The notes under the pieces were generated by a model. The model did no database searches and was not told where the DNA came from. It saw nothing but the letters and a program-made list of their open reading frames with translations. From Uranotaenia lowii (taxonomy: Eukaryota > Arthropoda > Insecta > Diptera > Culicidae), in NCBI RefSeq assembly GCF_029784155.1, contig NC_073693.1, forward strand, positions 336,118,023 through 336,182,022: a DNA stretch of 64,000 nucleotides, read 5' to 3'. Position 1 is the stretch's first letter; every line of letters starts with the position of its first letter. Shown here piece after piece: positions 35,260-48,292 of this stretch. Both the position numbers and the translations under genes were made by a program.

Positions 35260-36430
35260 GAGTCAAATGAAAACCCGACTTTTCTCATTCGTTCAATTTG
35301 AGAATTCTGGCTTTCACTCTCTCAGAGTACACATAAAATCCGAACCGGGTTATCTAAATATTTGATGAATCCATCATTCATCAATCAAATACACGCCGTG
35401 GCTTTGTATTTGATTTGAATCGAGAATCGAGCGCAAAGTTTCACCCATTCCTGCTGATCGGTCCAAATTTCATTTCGATGGCAGCGAAGCATACATATCT
35501 CGATATGGATGGCCAGGATCACAAATTTGGCCCACTTGAATCGATAGGGTCTGCAAAGGAAAAACCCAAAAAAGCGGAAGTCGCAAAAGTTTCACGATGG
35601 CTTATTTTTTTTTCCTTTCTCCTGTTCTTTACAGGATCAATGTTTGATTTGAATTTCTGATCGCTTGAATATTTGAAAACAAGCAAATTTAATTCACTCC
35701 AAAAATATTCCTTCCTATCGAAACGTCGAAGGCTTCGCAATGTTTGACTTACTTATTTGAGTTCCAAGAACCAAGCGTAGGGTATCGATGTTCTTAAATC
35801 GGATACTTTTTGCAACGTTCAGTTATAGCCAAATTAATATCTTTAGGTAGTACGTTCGTTCATTCAAAGTTTTCATGTCCCAAACTATTCAATAAGTGGT
35901 TAATAATAAAGTAAATGTTTAATTCACCGAACATGTTGGAATGTCACATAATTTAACACTGTGGAGTGTTAAGATAATAAAACAAAAAAATCATCGGAAA
36001 TAAATTCAATGATGAGTTCTTCTTTTATTAAGGTATACTACATTTCTTTTTTTTTACCCTTTTTCAGCCCTCTATTTGATTAGTGAGATTGTTCGACAGG
36101 CTTTTCGGTTGTTCGAAATACAATCCAAAAAATCAACATTCGTTTCCGATTCTGCCGATTAAAAAAAAACAAAAAACTTCGCTTGTGAATTAACAATTTG
36201 AATATTGTCCTTTTCCGCCTCCGATTCATGAATTGTTGATTGCTTTATTGGAAGATATTATTATGAGGTCATAAAAATTTGAGAAACATTTTCACAGGAA
36301 TGTGTTTGTTTAATTTGAAAGGAAATCAAATTTCGTCAATAAATAAATAATAATGCCGATTGATTTCAAATGAGATCGAAAAATTTCAACAGACGAAATA
36401 ATCTAATAAGTTGATTTTTTTATTAAGTGA
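35260..36430. other. Spacer between arrays 4 and 5
   Basis: Non-repetitive sequence of mixed composition. An 81-codon plus-strand frame at 35415-35660 has no recognisable domain and is not called. The last ~50 bp already contain TTTGACAATTTTGACAA words heralding array 5. Confidence 0.4.
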
Positions 36431-36509
36431 TGACGAATTTGACAATTTTGACAAGGTATCAAAAATTGAAAAAAAAAATCGACAATGTAATCAAATTCCG
36501 AAAATTTTA

Positions 36510-39500
36510 ATGATTTTGTCAATTTTGTCAATTTTGACAATTTTGACTATTTTGGCAATTTGACAATTTTGACAATTTCGACAATTTTAACACTTTGTTA
36601 CAATTTTTACAATGTAAAAATTTTGACAATTTAGAAATTTTTGAAAATTTTAATAATTTTGTCAATTTTGTCATTTTTGACATTTTTGACATTTTTGACA
36701 TTTTTGACATTTTTGACATTTTTGACATTTTTGACATTTTTGACATTTTTGACATTTTTGACATTTTTGACATTTTTGACATTTTTGACATTTTTAACAT
36801 TTTTGACATTTTTGACATTTTTGACATTTTTGACATTTTTGACAATTTCGATAATTTTGACACTATGTTAAAATTTTTACAATGCAAACAATTTTGACAA
36901 TTTAGAAATTTTTGAAAATTTTAATAATTTTGTCAATTTTGTCATTTTTGACATTTTTGACATTTTTGACATTTTGACATTTTTGATATTTTTGACATTT
37001 TTGACATTTATTTTTGAAAATATTTGAAAATTTTTGACATTTTTGACATTTCTGACATTTTTGACATTTCTGACATTTTTGACATTTTTGACATTTTTGA
37101 CATTTTTGACATTTTTGACATTTTTGACATTTTTAACATTTTTGACATTTTTTACATTTTTGACAATTTCGACAATTTTGATACTATGTTACAATTTTAA
37201 AAATGTAAACAATTATGACAATTTAGAAATTTTTGAAAATTTTAATAATTTTGTCAATTTTGTTATTTTTGACATTTTTGACATTTTTGACATTTTTGAC
37301 ATTTTTGACATTTTGACATTTTTGACATTTTCAACATTTTTGACATTTTTAACATTTTTGACATTTATTTTTGAAAATTCTTGAAAATTTTTGACATTTT
37401 TGACATTTTTGACATTTTTAACATTTTTGACATTTTTGATATTTTTGACATTTTTGACATTTTTGACATTTTTAACATTTTTGACATTTTTGACATTTTT
37501 GACATTTTTGACATTTTTGACATTTTTGACATTTTTGACATTTTTGACATTTTTGACATTTTTGACATTTTTGACATTTTTGACATTTTTGACATTTTTG
37601 ACATTTTTGACATTTTTGACATTTTTGACATTTTTGACATTTTTGACATTTTTGACATTTTTGACATTTTTCACATTTTTGACATTTTTGACATTTTTGA
37701 CATTTTTGACATTTTTGACATTTTTGAAATTTTTGACATTTTTGAGACATTTTTGACATTTTTGACATTTTTGACATTTTTGACATTTTTGACATTTTTG
37801 ACATTTTTGACATTTTTGACATTTTTGACATTTTTGACATTTTTGACATTTTTGACATTTTTGACATTTTTGACATTTTTGACATTTTTGACATTTTTGA
37901 CATTTTTGACATTTTTGACATTTTTGACATTTTTGACATTTTTGACATTTTTGACATTTTTGACATTTTTGGCATTTTTGGCATATTTGTCATTTTTGTC
38001 ATTTTTGACATTTTTGACATTTTTGAAAATATTGACATTTTTGACATTTTGGACATTTTTGACATTTTTGACCTTTTTTGACATTTTTGACATTTTTGAC
38101 ATTTTTGACATTTTTGACATTTTTGACATTTTTGACATTTTTGACATTTTTGACCTTTTTGACAATTTTGACATTTTTGACATTTTTGACATTTTTGACA
38201 TTTTGACATTTTGGACATTTTTGACATTTTTGACTTTTTGACATTTTTGACATTTTTGGAATTTTGGACATTTTTGACATTTTTGATATTTTTGACATTT
38301 TTGACATTTTTGACATTTTTGACATTTTTGACATTTTTGACATTTTTGACATTTTTGTCATTTTTGTCATTTTTGACATTTTTGACAATTTTGACATTTT
38401 TGACATTTTTGACATTTTTGACCTTTTTGACATTTTTGACATTTTTGACATTTTTGACATTTTTGACAATTTTGACAATTTTGACAATTTTGACAATTTT
38501 GACAATTTTGACAATTTTGACAATTTTGACAATTTTGACAATTTTGACAATTTTGACAATTTTGACAATTTTGACAATTTTGACAATTTTGACAATTTTG
38601 ACAATTTTGACAATTTTGACAATTTTGACAATTTTGACAATTTTGACAATTTTGACAATTTTGACAATTTTGACAATTTTGACAATTTTGACAATTTTGA
38701 CAATTTTGACAATTTTGACAATTTTGACATTTTGACATTTTTGACATTTTTGACATTTTTGACATTTTGACACTTTTGACATTTTTGACAATTTTGACAA
38801 TTTTGACAATTTTGACAATTTTGACAATTTTGACAATTTTGACAATTTTGACAATTTTGACAATTTTGACAATTTTGACAATTTTGACAATTTTGACAAT
38901 TTTGACAATTTTGACAATTTTGACAATTTTGACAATTTGACAATTTGGACAATTTTGACAATTTTGACAATTTTGACAATTTTGACAATTTTGACAATTT
39001 TGACAATTTCGACAATTTTGACAATTTTGACAATTTTGACAATTCTGACAATTTTGACAATTTTGATAATTTTGACAATTTTGACAATTTTGACAATTTT
39101 CACAATTTTGGCAATTTTGACAATTTGGACAATTTTGACAATTTTGACAATTTTGACAATTTTGACAATTTTGACAATTTTGACAATTTTGACAATTTTG
39201 ACAATTTTGACAATTTTGACAATTTTGACAATTTTGACAATTATGACAATTTTGACAATTTCGACAATTTTGACAATTTTGACAATTTTGACAATTTTGA
39301 CAATTTTGACAATTTTGACAATTTTGACAATTTTGACAATTTTGACAATTTTGACAATTTTGACAATTTTGACAATTTTGATAATTTTGACAATTTTGAC
39401 AATTTTGACAATTTTAACAATTTTGACAATTTTGACAATTTTGACAATTTTGACAATTTTGACAATTTTGACAATTTTGACAATTTTGACAATTTTGACA

Positions 39501-40075
39501 ATTTTGACAATTTTGACAATTTTGACAATTTTGATAATTTTGACAATTTTGACAATTTTGACAATTTTGATGATTTTGATAATTTTGACATTTTTGACAA
39601 TTTTGACAATTTTGGCAATTTTGACAATTTTGACAATTTTGACAATTTTGACAATTTGGACAATTTTGACAATTTTGACAATTTTGACAATTTTGACAAT
39701 TTTGACAATTTTGACAATTTTGACAATTTTGACAATTTTGACAATTTTGACAATTTTGACAATTTTGACAATTTTGACAATTTTGACAATTTTGACAATT
39801 TTGACAATTTTGACAATTTTGACAATTTTGACAATTTTGACAATTTTGACAATTTTGACAATTTCGTCAATTTTGACAATTTTTATAATTTTGACAATTT
39901 TGACAATTTTGACAATTTTGACAATTTTGACAATTTTGACAATTTTGACAATTTTGACAATTTTGACAATTTTGACAATTTTGACAATTTTGACAATTTT
40001 GACAATTTTGACAATTTTGACAATTTTGACAATTTAGACAATTTTGACAATTTTCACAATTTTCACAGTTTTAGC
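36510..40075 (-). repeat. Composite 9-bp satellite array 5, units ATGTCAAAA and TTGTCAAAA
   Basis: On plus the array consists of TTTTTGACA (mainly 36665-38460 and 38729-38785) and TTTTGACAA (38460-38729 and 38785-40060). The switches between unit types are sharp. In 36550-37390 the 9-mers are organised into modules, each introduced by a ~100-bp linker (see the separate entry). Rare variants are scattered, and small phase shifts occur near 37740, 38075, 38200-38260 and 38940. No frame is a supported gene. The right edge decays at TTTTCACAATTTTCACAG. Confidence 0.97.
36569..37390 (+). repeat. Higher-order modules inside array 5
   Basis: Three modules start near 36569, 36842 and 37162. Each begins with a linker carrying GACAATTTCGAYAATTTTGA, CACTATGTTA-like sequence, ACAATGTAAA, GACAATTTAGAAATTTTTG and AATTTTAATAATTTTGTC, followed by a run of TTTTTGACA units. 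A second landmark, GACATTTATTTTTGAAAAT, occurs in the second and third modules (37003 and 37360). Modules differ in length because they carry different numbers of 9-mers. Confidence 0.85.
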
Positions 40076-42300
40076 TCCAGAGAATGTTCCGCTACTCATC
40101 TTTATTTGCAAATGTTTTTCCAGTACTGTGTTAAAAAAAAAAGATGAATAATCAGTTCGATCTTGGCAACACAAAGCTTAAGAAAATGTTGCCAAATTCG
40201 AAAGGTGCCTTTTTGTTAGTTTGAAATCTCAATTTTTATTTTAATCCCAGATGTTGCCTTTTTTGTTTCACATCTTGTTCCAAAAACCATTAAATTTTTT
40301 TTTTGCAAATCTTTCGAAACGATAAAAAAATGAATAACAAAAATCTATATTTTGATTTCTTGAAAATATTACAAGATTGATCAACGAGCCTTAACTGATC
40401 ACATTCAAATTCGTAATTTCCATATAAAAAAAGACATTTTTTAAAATCCCGCACCGCAGCAGGGGAGGAAGTTAAACTCCTTCAACTGTTTCCGGAATGG
40501 CAGAAAGTAGTTAGTTCGGTTTCCGCAGCAAGGTGCAGGAGGAAATGGGAAGCCATTCCAATTTGCTGCCAACAGCTACTTCAATAAATCAATTTCGGGC
40601 TTTCATTTCATTACCAAAAACTTCCCGAATCAATATTCGTTCTCTTCTGGCTCGTTTGCTTCGGAAAATTTAACTCAGAATTGCGAAGGGGAAAAAAATA
40701 TTGCAAATGCCAGAGAATTTCATGAAGCGGCTAGCCTGCGGCGAATAATTAGCATAGAAATTGTTAAAGTTTCACCCAAACACACCTTAGTTCGTTTTCC
40801 CAAGCAATCGTTACCACGGGAGGTCTTTGGGTAGATTGTGGGTGGTGCTAGAGCAAGGCCGATGGATGGGTGAAGGTAAATTGAAATGATTTTTCCTCTG
40901 CAGTTCGTGATTTTGGAGTGCTTTTTGTCAACTACCTAGTACGAAAAAGTGGGAGCTTCAATTCGATTGAGCTAGTTTTTTTTCGGGTAGCAAAGGATTT
41001 TGCTACCTTTCTAGAGTTATTTTTCGTGCATCCGTTCCTAGGAGCGATTTTTTACCTCGAAGTTTGGCACCACTTGGCAAAATAAACGACTGCTGAATGA
41101 GTTAGTTATAATTCAATAAGGTTTCTTTCTGGCGAGGTGCTTCGATTGAAGTTCATTCCAATTGGAGCACCCAAATTATGGGTGAAAAAGAAAACAACAG
41201 CGTTTGAGTTCTTTTTTCTCTAAGAAAATTGAAGAACTGCAGTTGTAAAACCGATTCGATGGTAAAAAAAAAACACGTTGAAATTCATAATTTGACTGTC
41301 TTTTATGCTCCCGTAGCATTGATGGAAAACTTATGATAATAGATTGGCACCCATTCAAGGCTCGCTCGTTTAACAATATGAGCAATTTCACGTAGAATCT
41401 GACCGGGATGCTGCTGCGAACAAGACTTTCGACTTCAACCGTCATTTTGATTAAATTTTCCGCTTATTTTACCATCATCCAGCAGCAGGGTGGCTCCAGA
41501 GAGTGAACGACGAAAATGGTAAATCTTGTCGAGCAATCTTTCGGGTTTTTTGGGGCAGGCAACAAAGGGGGTAGGACCTTAGCTTAACTTTTCACCATTC
41601 ATTAGCAGCACCTTTCTACTTAGCCATAGAAACTGGCCGGCAACTTCAACAGGAAAAAGGCAGCTTTCCTAGAAGCAGCTCCAAACTTCGGAACCAGCCA
41701 GGACGCATCCGATGAACGCCCGGGGACGATTTTGTGAAGGGAAAAGTTTTTCCGGCCCACGTTTAACTCTTGAGGAGGTAAAAACGGTGGAACGTTACTC
41801 TCAGGTTAACGGGAGGACGACGACGACGAATCGAATCAAAACCGGCCGGTCAGGAGGCCAGAAGCAAAAGTTTTAATTCTTTTGTCATCTTTTGCCTGAT
41901 GGACGATCGTCCGGGCAGGGCGCTGCAGTTGGTCTGGGGCCCCAATCGTGATGGGATGAAGTTTTTCTCAAAAACTCTGACTGTTGACTGGAAGCGGAAG
42001 GGTTTTTTTTTATCCATGTGCCGCCTCATAATGGTAGCTTGCGATGCAATGCGGGAATTTTGTGTTATTTGTGAACAGTATGAATAAATTCAGATTCATG
42101 ATCCTGATTGAAACGATTTCTAATAATACTGCTAACAAATGAATGGAATATTTGAAATTCAGGAAGATTAACGCTGGGGTTTCAACCAACATTCCGATGG
42201 GTTATTTTCTTAGTCGGGAATGCATAGCTCTCAAGATTGCTTTGAAAGGCAGTTTCCTAGTGAAGCCATAAAATTCTTAAATTTGTAATTTGGAAGAAAT
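40076..42300. other. Non-repetitive island, no gene recognised
   Basis: From about 40440 the sequence is less AT-rich and looks unique, with a GACGAC run at 41817-41830. Small open frames occur on both strands, but none has a recognisable domain or a clear exon structure. It may be conserved non-coding or UTR sequence of a gene lying outside the window; this cannot be tested here. Confidence 0.35.
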
Positions 42301-43483
42301 CGTTTGGTTTTAATCGTTCCTGAACAAATGCAGTCCCAGTTAGTTCATATTACTAGCTCCTATCGAGAGAAAACGCTTTAAATTTTTCGTGTTGTACGAT
42401 TTTACAAAGGTTATTTTTTCGGCCAAAATTTATATTCCTTATGGATTTTAACCCACTAATGCATGACTATTTTTATATGTGTATTGTACTTAATGTTTCA
42501 CTGAAATAGTAACATTTTAATTCGAATAACCCAATTCAACAGGATTGAGGTCGTTATTCTGAGGGTTCAATATTACTCATCAGTGTTTGGAAAATTTTTT
42601 ATTAAATTGTTAATTAATTTCAATTAGGTTGAAATTATTTATCAAAACATTTTCCATTACATGCAATACGGTGTTTGTGATTGTTTGAAACTATGAATTG
42701 TCATAAAATTTCTATTTTGATGTTGATTCTTTCCTAAGGTTCCTAAAAACATTTATTTCATGATTTTTGACATAAATTTTGAAATCGCAAAATCCTAAAC
42801 TTAAAGATATTTAGAAAGTAAAACACGAACTAACAACTTGAAAATGATTTAATATCATTTTGAAAACTTGATCAAACCATTTACTCTTATTTGAATTAAA
42901 ATAAGAGTTTTTGAAAGAATATTTTTATTTTGAATTCTGTTTTTTTTTTTTTAATGAGAACAGCAGTTGTTGAGTCTGTGAAAAAATAACACTTAAATTG
43001 GAATAACACAAATCAACAACAGCTATTATTTTGAGTCAAATAAGAGTTATGGTCCATCAAATCTGAAAATTAATTTTTGAAATTTTTTATGTATTTCGTT
43101 ACGATTAAGCAAATTTCTTACAAACATTGTCCATTAGAGGCTGAGAGATGTTTGTGATTGATTGAGATAAAAACATTTGTTGAAATTTCCAAATTTGAAG
43201 AAATAACAGCAATTTTCCAAAAACAACTGTTTTAAAAAATAAGTAGACTTGATTAGCCCTGATTTACATATCGTGAAACAAATATCATGGGTTAAATTCT
43301 TTTGATCTAAAATTTTTTTTTTTGTGAATATCTATTTAAAAATTTTCATGCGTTTCCGAGATATTTGGATTTTAATAAGTGTCATTTTAAAACAACACTG
43401 TTCATTACAGGGTTAAAATGACAAAAAGTTATTCACGTATCAAGTTGCAAAAAGTTGAAAAAAAAACGACGAATACTAAAAAC
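42301..43483. other. AT-rich DNA, nothing recognised
   Basis: AT-rich, with long A and T runs and no supported gene or element. Confidence 0.35.
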
Positions 43484-43625
43484 ATCGAGTTTTGCAACGA
43501 GTTGCATACAGAGTTTTATGCAAATTTGAAAAATACCCTTTAAAATTAATTGATTAAATATGTAACCGACCATGCTCACGACTAAAAATGAATGATAAAA
43601 TAGGTCGTGGAATGTATACGTTTTG
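43484..43625 (+). repeat. Dispersed repeat, copy 1 of 2
   Basis: GAGTTGCAT...TTTTATGCAAA, AATTAATTGATTAA-like sequence, GACCATGC and TAGGTCGTGGA-like sequence follow in the same order and spacing as at 57568-57725. Both copies are non-coding. Confidence 0.6.
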
Positions 43626-43867
43626 AAACTGAATTTCGTGCTGAAAAGAGGCACTTTCGATACTGTTGAATATACACTATCAAAATTTTAGATCACAACG
43701 TATTTTTTTCGAAAATTACTTTTTGATGATATTCTAATTGTTATGATTGTATTTTTTTTTTTATTTTGAGGGGACAGTTAATTCGTGCACATTTTCAGTA
43801 TTTGTGTGTTATGGCTTAAAATTTTCGTTGAAATTCATTTTTTGAAATCAGTTTATAGGGATAAGAT

Positions 43868-45492
43868 AGGGTTGCCATCCGTACCGAAAAAGCCGGACAT
43901 GTTCTGCTTTTTTCGAAAATTTTCCGTTGTCTCGCTTTTTACTTGAAATGCTCCGCTTTTATTCAACACAATCATCAAATAACGAAATATTATTTACTCT
44001 ATTAATTTAATTTAAATGCTGTATACAAACTTCAAAACACTCAAATATGATCACTTATTTCTTTAAAAAAAAGAAATTCACCAATTTTATTATACATGTT
44101 ACACTTAAATATTTCGTTGAAGTATTTAGAATATGTTCCATCATCACATAAATAGCACGATACCCGAGAATTAATTTTGCATGAAATATTAACTCTTCAA
44201 GAATGCACTTCAGTTCATCTATACATATCAGATGAACCTACTTAAATTCACTTAAAATGAGGTTTATAACATTTTTCATTCCATTCTTAAAGAATTTTAT
44301 AATGGATTTCATTTAACGAACTCATGGTTGATATCATTCCATCAAATTTTATTGACCGCAATACTGTGTTTAAAATTGTTTTCAAAACTAAATGTAATTT
44401 AAAAATATTTAATTCCTTAAAATTTTTTTGAGCTTTATTTTTTTGCCAAGGTGTATTTCATGATGTGTTTCGCCATTTAACTTTGTTTGTTTTTTCGTTA
44501 TTCAAAACAAGTGTACATTTTCAAACCACTTTCAAAAGCAATTTCTTTTTTCAACTGTGGCTGAATTCAAAGAGATTCATCAACTACCTTTTGAATTAAA
44601 AGTTTCATTCAGCTAAGAGATTCTTCAAATCTTTTTTTTATTTAACATCTACGTTTTTAAATAAGTACGACATATAATTGTTGTTTACCCCCTTTATATA
44701 CAATTTAGTCTTTATGAAGGCTTTGTGTCGAAAAACTTCTCAACAGCAATTTATTTTTCTTTTTTTTTTTCAATAGAATGATTAATGGCATTTCGGTGAA
44801 GACATTCTAATGGGAATAATGTCAATTGGAAATAATGAAAATTATAGAATTTTTTTTCTCCTGAATAGAGAAATTTGTAGCGTTTCAATAACCTTAAAAA
44901 TATTGCCAAATATTGCTTCAATTGTGACTCACTGACTCTACTTAGCACTAAAATGGATTCATTGGATTGAGATATATTTTTTTCTTAGATGTAGTTGTAA
45001 AACTAATTATTCATGCTTAAAAATATTATGAAAATGAGAGCTTTAGCCTGGCATTTTTTTCTATTGACTTTTAAGAGCAAGTACGATGAAAATCAGAAAA
45101 AATATCTTGAGATTTTTAAAACAAAATCGCTTTTAATGCTCAATATTTTTCATCTATGATTTTCTTTTTTTATTTCAATCAAAGTTTTTATTATAACCTT
45201 GAGTTATTTGCTTTATTTTTATCCAACAATTCAGTTGGAGGAAAAAAACAGTATTGACTTTTTTCGGTGTTATTCCATGGACGTTTAATCAGAATGAAGG
45301 TATTCTATCATCTGAGCTATGCCTGAGTTGTCAATCCGTAAAACTTTATATTCAAGTATTAATGCAACGCACGTTTTACCCTGAGAATGTTCAAAAAATA
45401 TATAAACATTAATATCATGACTTTTTCTAACACGTTTTAAAATGTCCCACTTTTTTCGGCTGTTTCCATCTTTTTTTTTTAACCATCTGGCA
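43868..45492. mobile_element. Tentative element with GGTTGCCA-type ends
   Basis: The left end, GGGTTGCCATCCGTACCG then AAAAAGCCGGACATGTTC, faintly resembles the complement of 45440-45492 (ACTTGCCAGATGG, GCCGAAAAAAGTGGGACAT). The ~1.5-kb interior is AT-rich without coding capacity. No target duplication was found, and two independent fragments of one family are an equally good reading. Confidence 0.25.
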
Positions 45493-46689
45493 AGTCTAGG
45501 ATAGTAACAAATCATGAATTTGGTTTAAAAATATCATTGAACATTGATTCTTACATTTAGTACCTACCCAATAAAATTTGTCATGGAATTCAATTTTTAA
45601 AAAAATAATGAGTTTTTCTAAATTCAAATAAAAAAAACTCACTTGATATAAAAAAAAAAAAAAAAACGAACAAATGTGTAGTTTTCACAATTTGGTTTTT
45701 TTTTAATTTGGTCACCAAAAATTTAATTTATTCATGAACTTTCACTAATATTTTTAAAAGTATTTTTAATGAATAACCTCAATATTGCATATTCCTTTTA
45801 TTTCTTGAATAAGTATGGTCTAGGAACCCAATAGGTTTATTCCAGAAATTTCACGTGCTTTAGTTGTGCGACTTTGAGCCGAATCTAATAAATTCATTAT
45901 TTACAAGTTTTTAGAAAAGGCAAGCATGAAATTTGAGGTTATGATTGCATTTTATAGCTATGAATCCGTAATTTCTTCTTCCCGAAAAAAAAAAATAATT
46001 GATCAGAAAACTTTATCCTTAATCATAAGTTATCCACGATTATTCAGTCTATAAAACCAAAAGCGGCTGAAAAAAAGTGTATTTTATGTAAGGAATGCTT
46101 AGAAAAAAGTATGTTCAAAGCAAGAATTACTAAATTTATGTTAAGTTGTGTGTAAAAAAAAGTTCTTTAAAGAATACTCATGATGAATGTTGGAATAGTT
46201 TGATTCAATCCAGAATATGTCAAATTTACCCATCGTTGGCCAAATTAATCATCCACAAATGATATAAACTTTTCCGTAAATTCTAATTTTACGGAATCAA
46301 TGAATTGCTGCCATTAAATTACTGAAAAATGAGGAAAATTGCTTTTATCACAAAAAAAAAGAAAAAGTCGATCAGAAAATGGATAAAATCAACATGGACT
46401 TGGCAATAATGTACGAAACTGGCTGAGTTACAAATCCAAAAAATTGGGCTGTAATCAGTGGAAAATTTGTATTATTATGACACCTAAACAAGTGTACGGA
46501 ATTTTTTTTAATTATAATTTCAGGTATATTTTGGAGTAAAATGATCATTCATCAAAAGAGAGATAATATTTTCTAACTAATCGAATACATTTGTTTTTCA
46601 GCGCCAATGTAAAGTGGTTTAAATCTCGAAACACGTAATCAAGGGCTTTTTGGAGGCTTAAAGGTCGAAATAGCCTTATCATTGCCGCC

Positions 46690-46935
46690 ACCCCCCGTGA
46701 CGTAGAGGATAGCCTTCAAGTCTTCTAAGCCAGGGTATGAGATCGAATCCCGGTCACGGCATACATAGTACACTTTGGGTGGGTTGGTGGTTTTAGCATT
46801 TGTAAAATACTAGCCATCATATTCTTGAAAGATGTACGCTTAGAGTCTCTTCGAGGAAACGTCATGTTTCATTGAGATCCTGTATGTGTTTGTGCTCGTT
46901 TTATTATATGTTCTATATCGCATTATTATTAAGAA
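46690..46935 (+). mobile_element. tRNA-derived SINE
   Basis: TGACGTAGAGG (46698-46708) fits an A box and GATCGAATCCC (46741-46751) a B box. CCGTGAC (46695-46701) and GTCACGG (46753-46759) could pair as a 7-bp acceptor-like stem. The tRNA-like head is only ~65 nt and its T arm does not pair well, so it is not a functional tRNA gene. An unrelated ~170-bp body follows, ending in a TTATTATTAAG tail, as in insect tRNA-SINEs. Confidence 0.65.
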
Positions 46936-47399
46936 ATGCTTTTATTATGTTGTAAATTTTTTCCTGATAAATTCACCTATAAATGAGATTTTTTTATTTC
47001 TTGTATTTATCATTTTATCACTGTAACTTTTTCAAAAAAGTTGTAGATCATCAAATTTAAAAAAAAAACTTCGTTGAAGACTAGCTCTATCTATTGAAAC
47101 AAAAGGTATTTATGACATTTTTTCATAAACTTACTCAGAAAGCGAAAAATTCGGTTAACTTTTTTCGATACGACTTTTGAAATCCATCTTGCATGAGAGA
47201 GTTGTGACAATTTTAAAACTTCACAATTTTGAAGTTTGGTGGTACTTTTTGGGTGATTTCTTCTTAAAATTGCATGTTTTCAATGTTCAGTTACTCTGAA
47301 GGTTGCAATCATATCAAAACAAAAACAAGAGCAGCGTTGTTTCTCGTGATCGTATCAAGAAAAAAGCTTTCAGATTTCTCCTCGATACAATGCGCAATC
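46936..47399. other. AT-rich spacer
   Basis: Contains AAAAGTTGTAGATCATC-like sequence in the style of the fold-back element arms, but no confirmed element and no gene. Confidence 0.3.
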
Positions 47400-47401
47400 A
47401 A

Positions 47402-48292
47402 GGTTGCCAATGTGCCTGATTTTTTGGGAATTGCTTGATAACCTGATAAGCCTTTGTTTTGCTGAAATTTAGAAATAAGTCTGATCCATCGTAGAGTGAC
47501 TATATGACGTTTTTGGATGTTTAAATGAGGCTTTTAACTTTTTTCCGACGCACCCAAATAAACAAAAAAATCTGCTGGGACCCTCAATGAATTTATGAAA
47601 CGCTCTTTGAAAGCCCTGACAAAAAAAACTCCCTTTAGAGATCTAGTGTCAACTATAAACTCTTTGCTTTAAAAAGCTACATCTTGCTTGTTTCTCAAAC
47701 GTACAATTTGATATTTAAAAAAAAATTAAAGTTTTGGGAACTTTGATGACAAATGACAAATTTAAGGACGATGATTGTTGTTTATTATCCAGTCCTCTTT
47801 GAATACAATTTTTTATTTCATCCCAACTGTATGAGGCTCTAATTTCATGGAAAATTTCACCATGAAATGGAAAAACGAACTAGCGGAAATTTTTATCTAA
47901 TATCTGTAGGAAATGGAAAATCGAACTGACGATACGACCCATTTATGGAATTTCATCTTTTCTGAGTATGAGCAATCATTTTTCATAAGCATTTAAAGTC
48001 TATGGATAAGTTCTAGTGTCCTTAAAACGTAGAACAATTCTTCGTTCTTCTCACATATTTTTTTATATAATTTAGTGTATGAATATTTTTTTTATAAAAG
48101 GTCCTTTTTTCTATGCATAGATTTTATCGTTCCGCTAAATTGGTATTTAAGTTAGAAAAACTGTTGTAATTTGTTTTTTTTTATTAAAGAAACCAAAAAA
48201 AGTCATCAGTTTGGTATTTAATTAAGCCTGATTTATCCTTATTTTTATATTCAAGGTGTTCTGAATTTTTAAAAAAAAAGGTTGGCAACCCT
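47402..48292. mobile_element. Tentative MITE with GGTTGCCAA ends
   Basis: AAGGTTGCCAATGTGCC at the left and the complement of the right end, AGGGTTGCCAACC, form a short inverted repeat. Flanking GCGCAATC and GCGCTCAA are similar but not identical, so a decayed 8-bp target duplication is possible only. The interior is AT-rich and non-coding. Confidence 0.35.

Noticed and set aside
32936..35288. Open frames of ~490 codons over array 4
   Set aside because: Periodicity artefact of the 9-bp unit. The frames change only where the unit length slips.
345..40075. Telomeric repeat
   Set aside because: Units are 9-bp ATGACAAAA-type words. They do not resemble the insect TTAGG telomere, and they are interspersed with single-copy DNA.
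36528..40147. Numerous open frames over array 5
   Set aside because: All are tripeptide repeats of the 9-bp unit in overlapping frames on both strands.
46690..46760. Functional tRNA gene
   Set aside because: A 7-bp outer stem and both boxes exist, but the T arm does not pair and the length is short. A SINE fits better.
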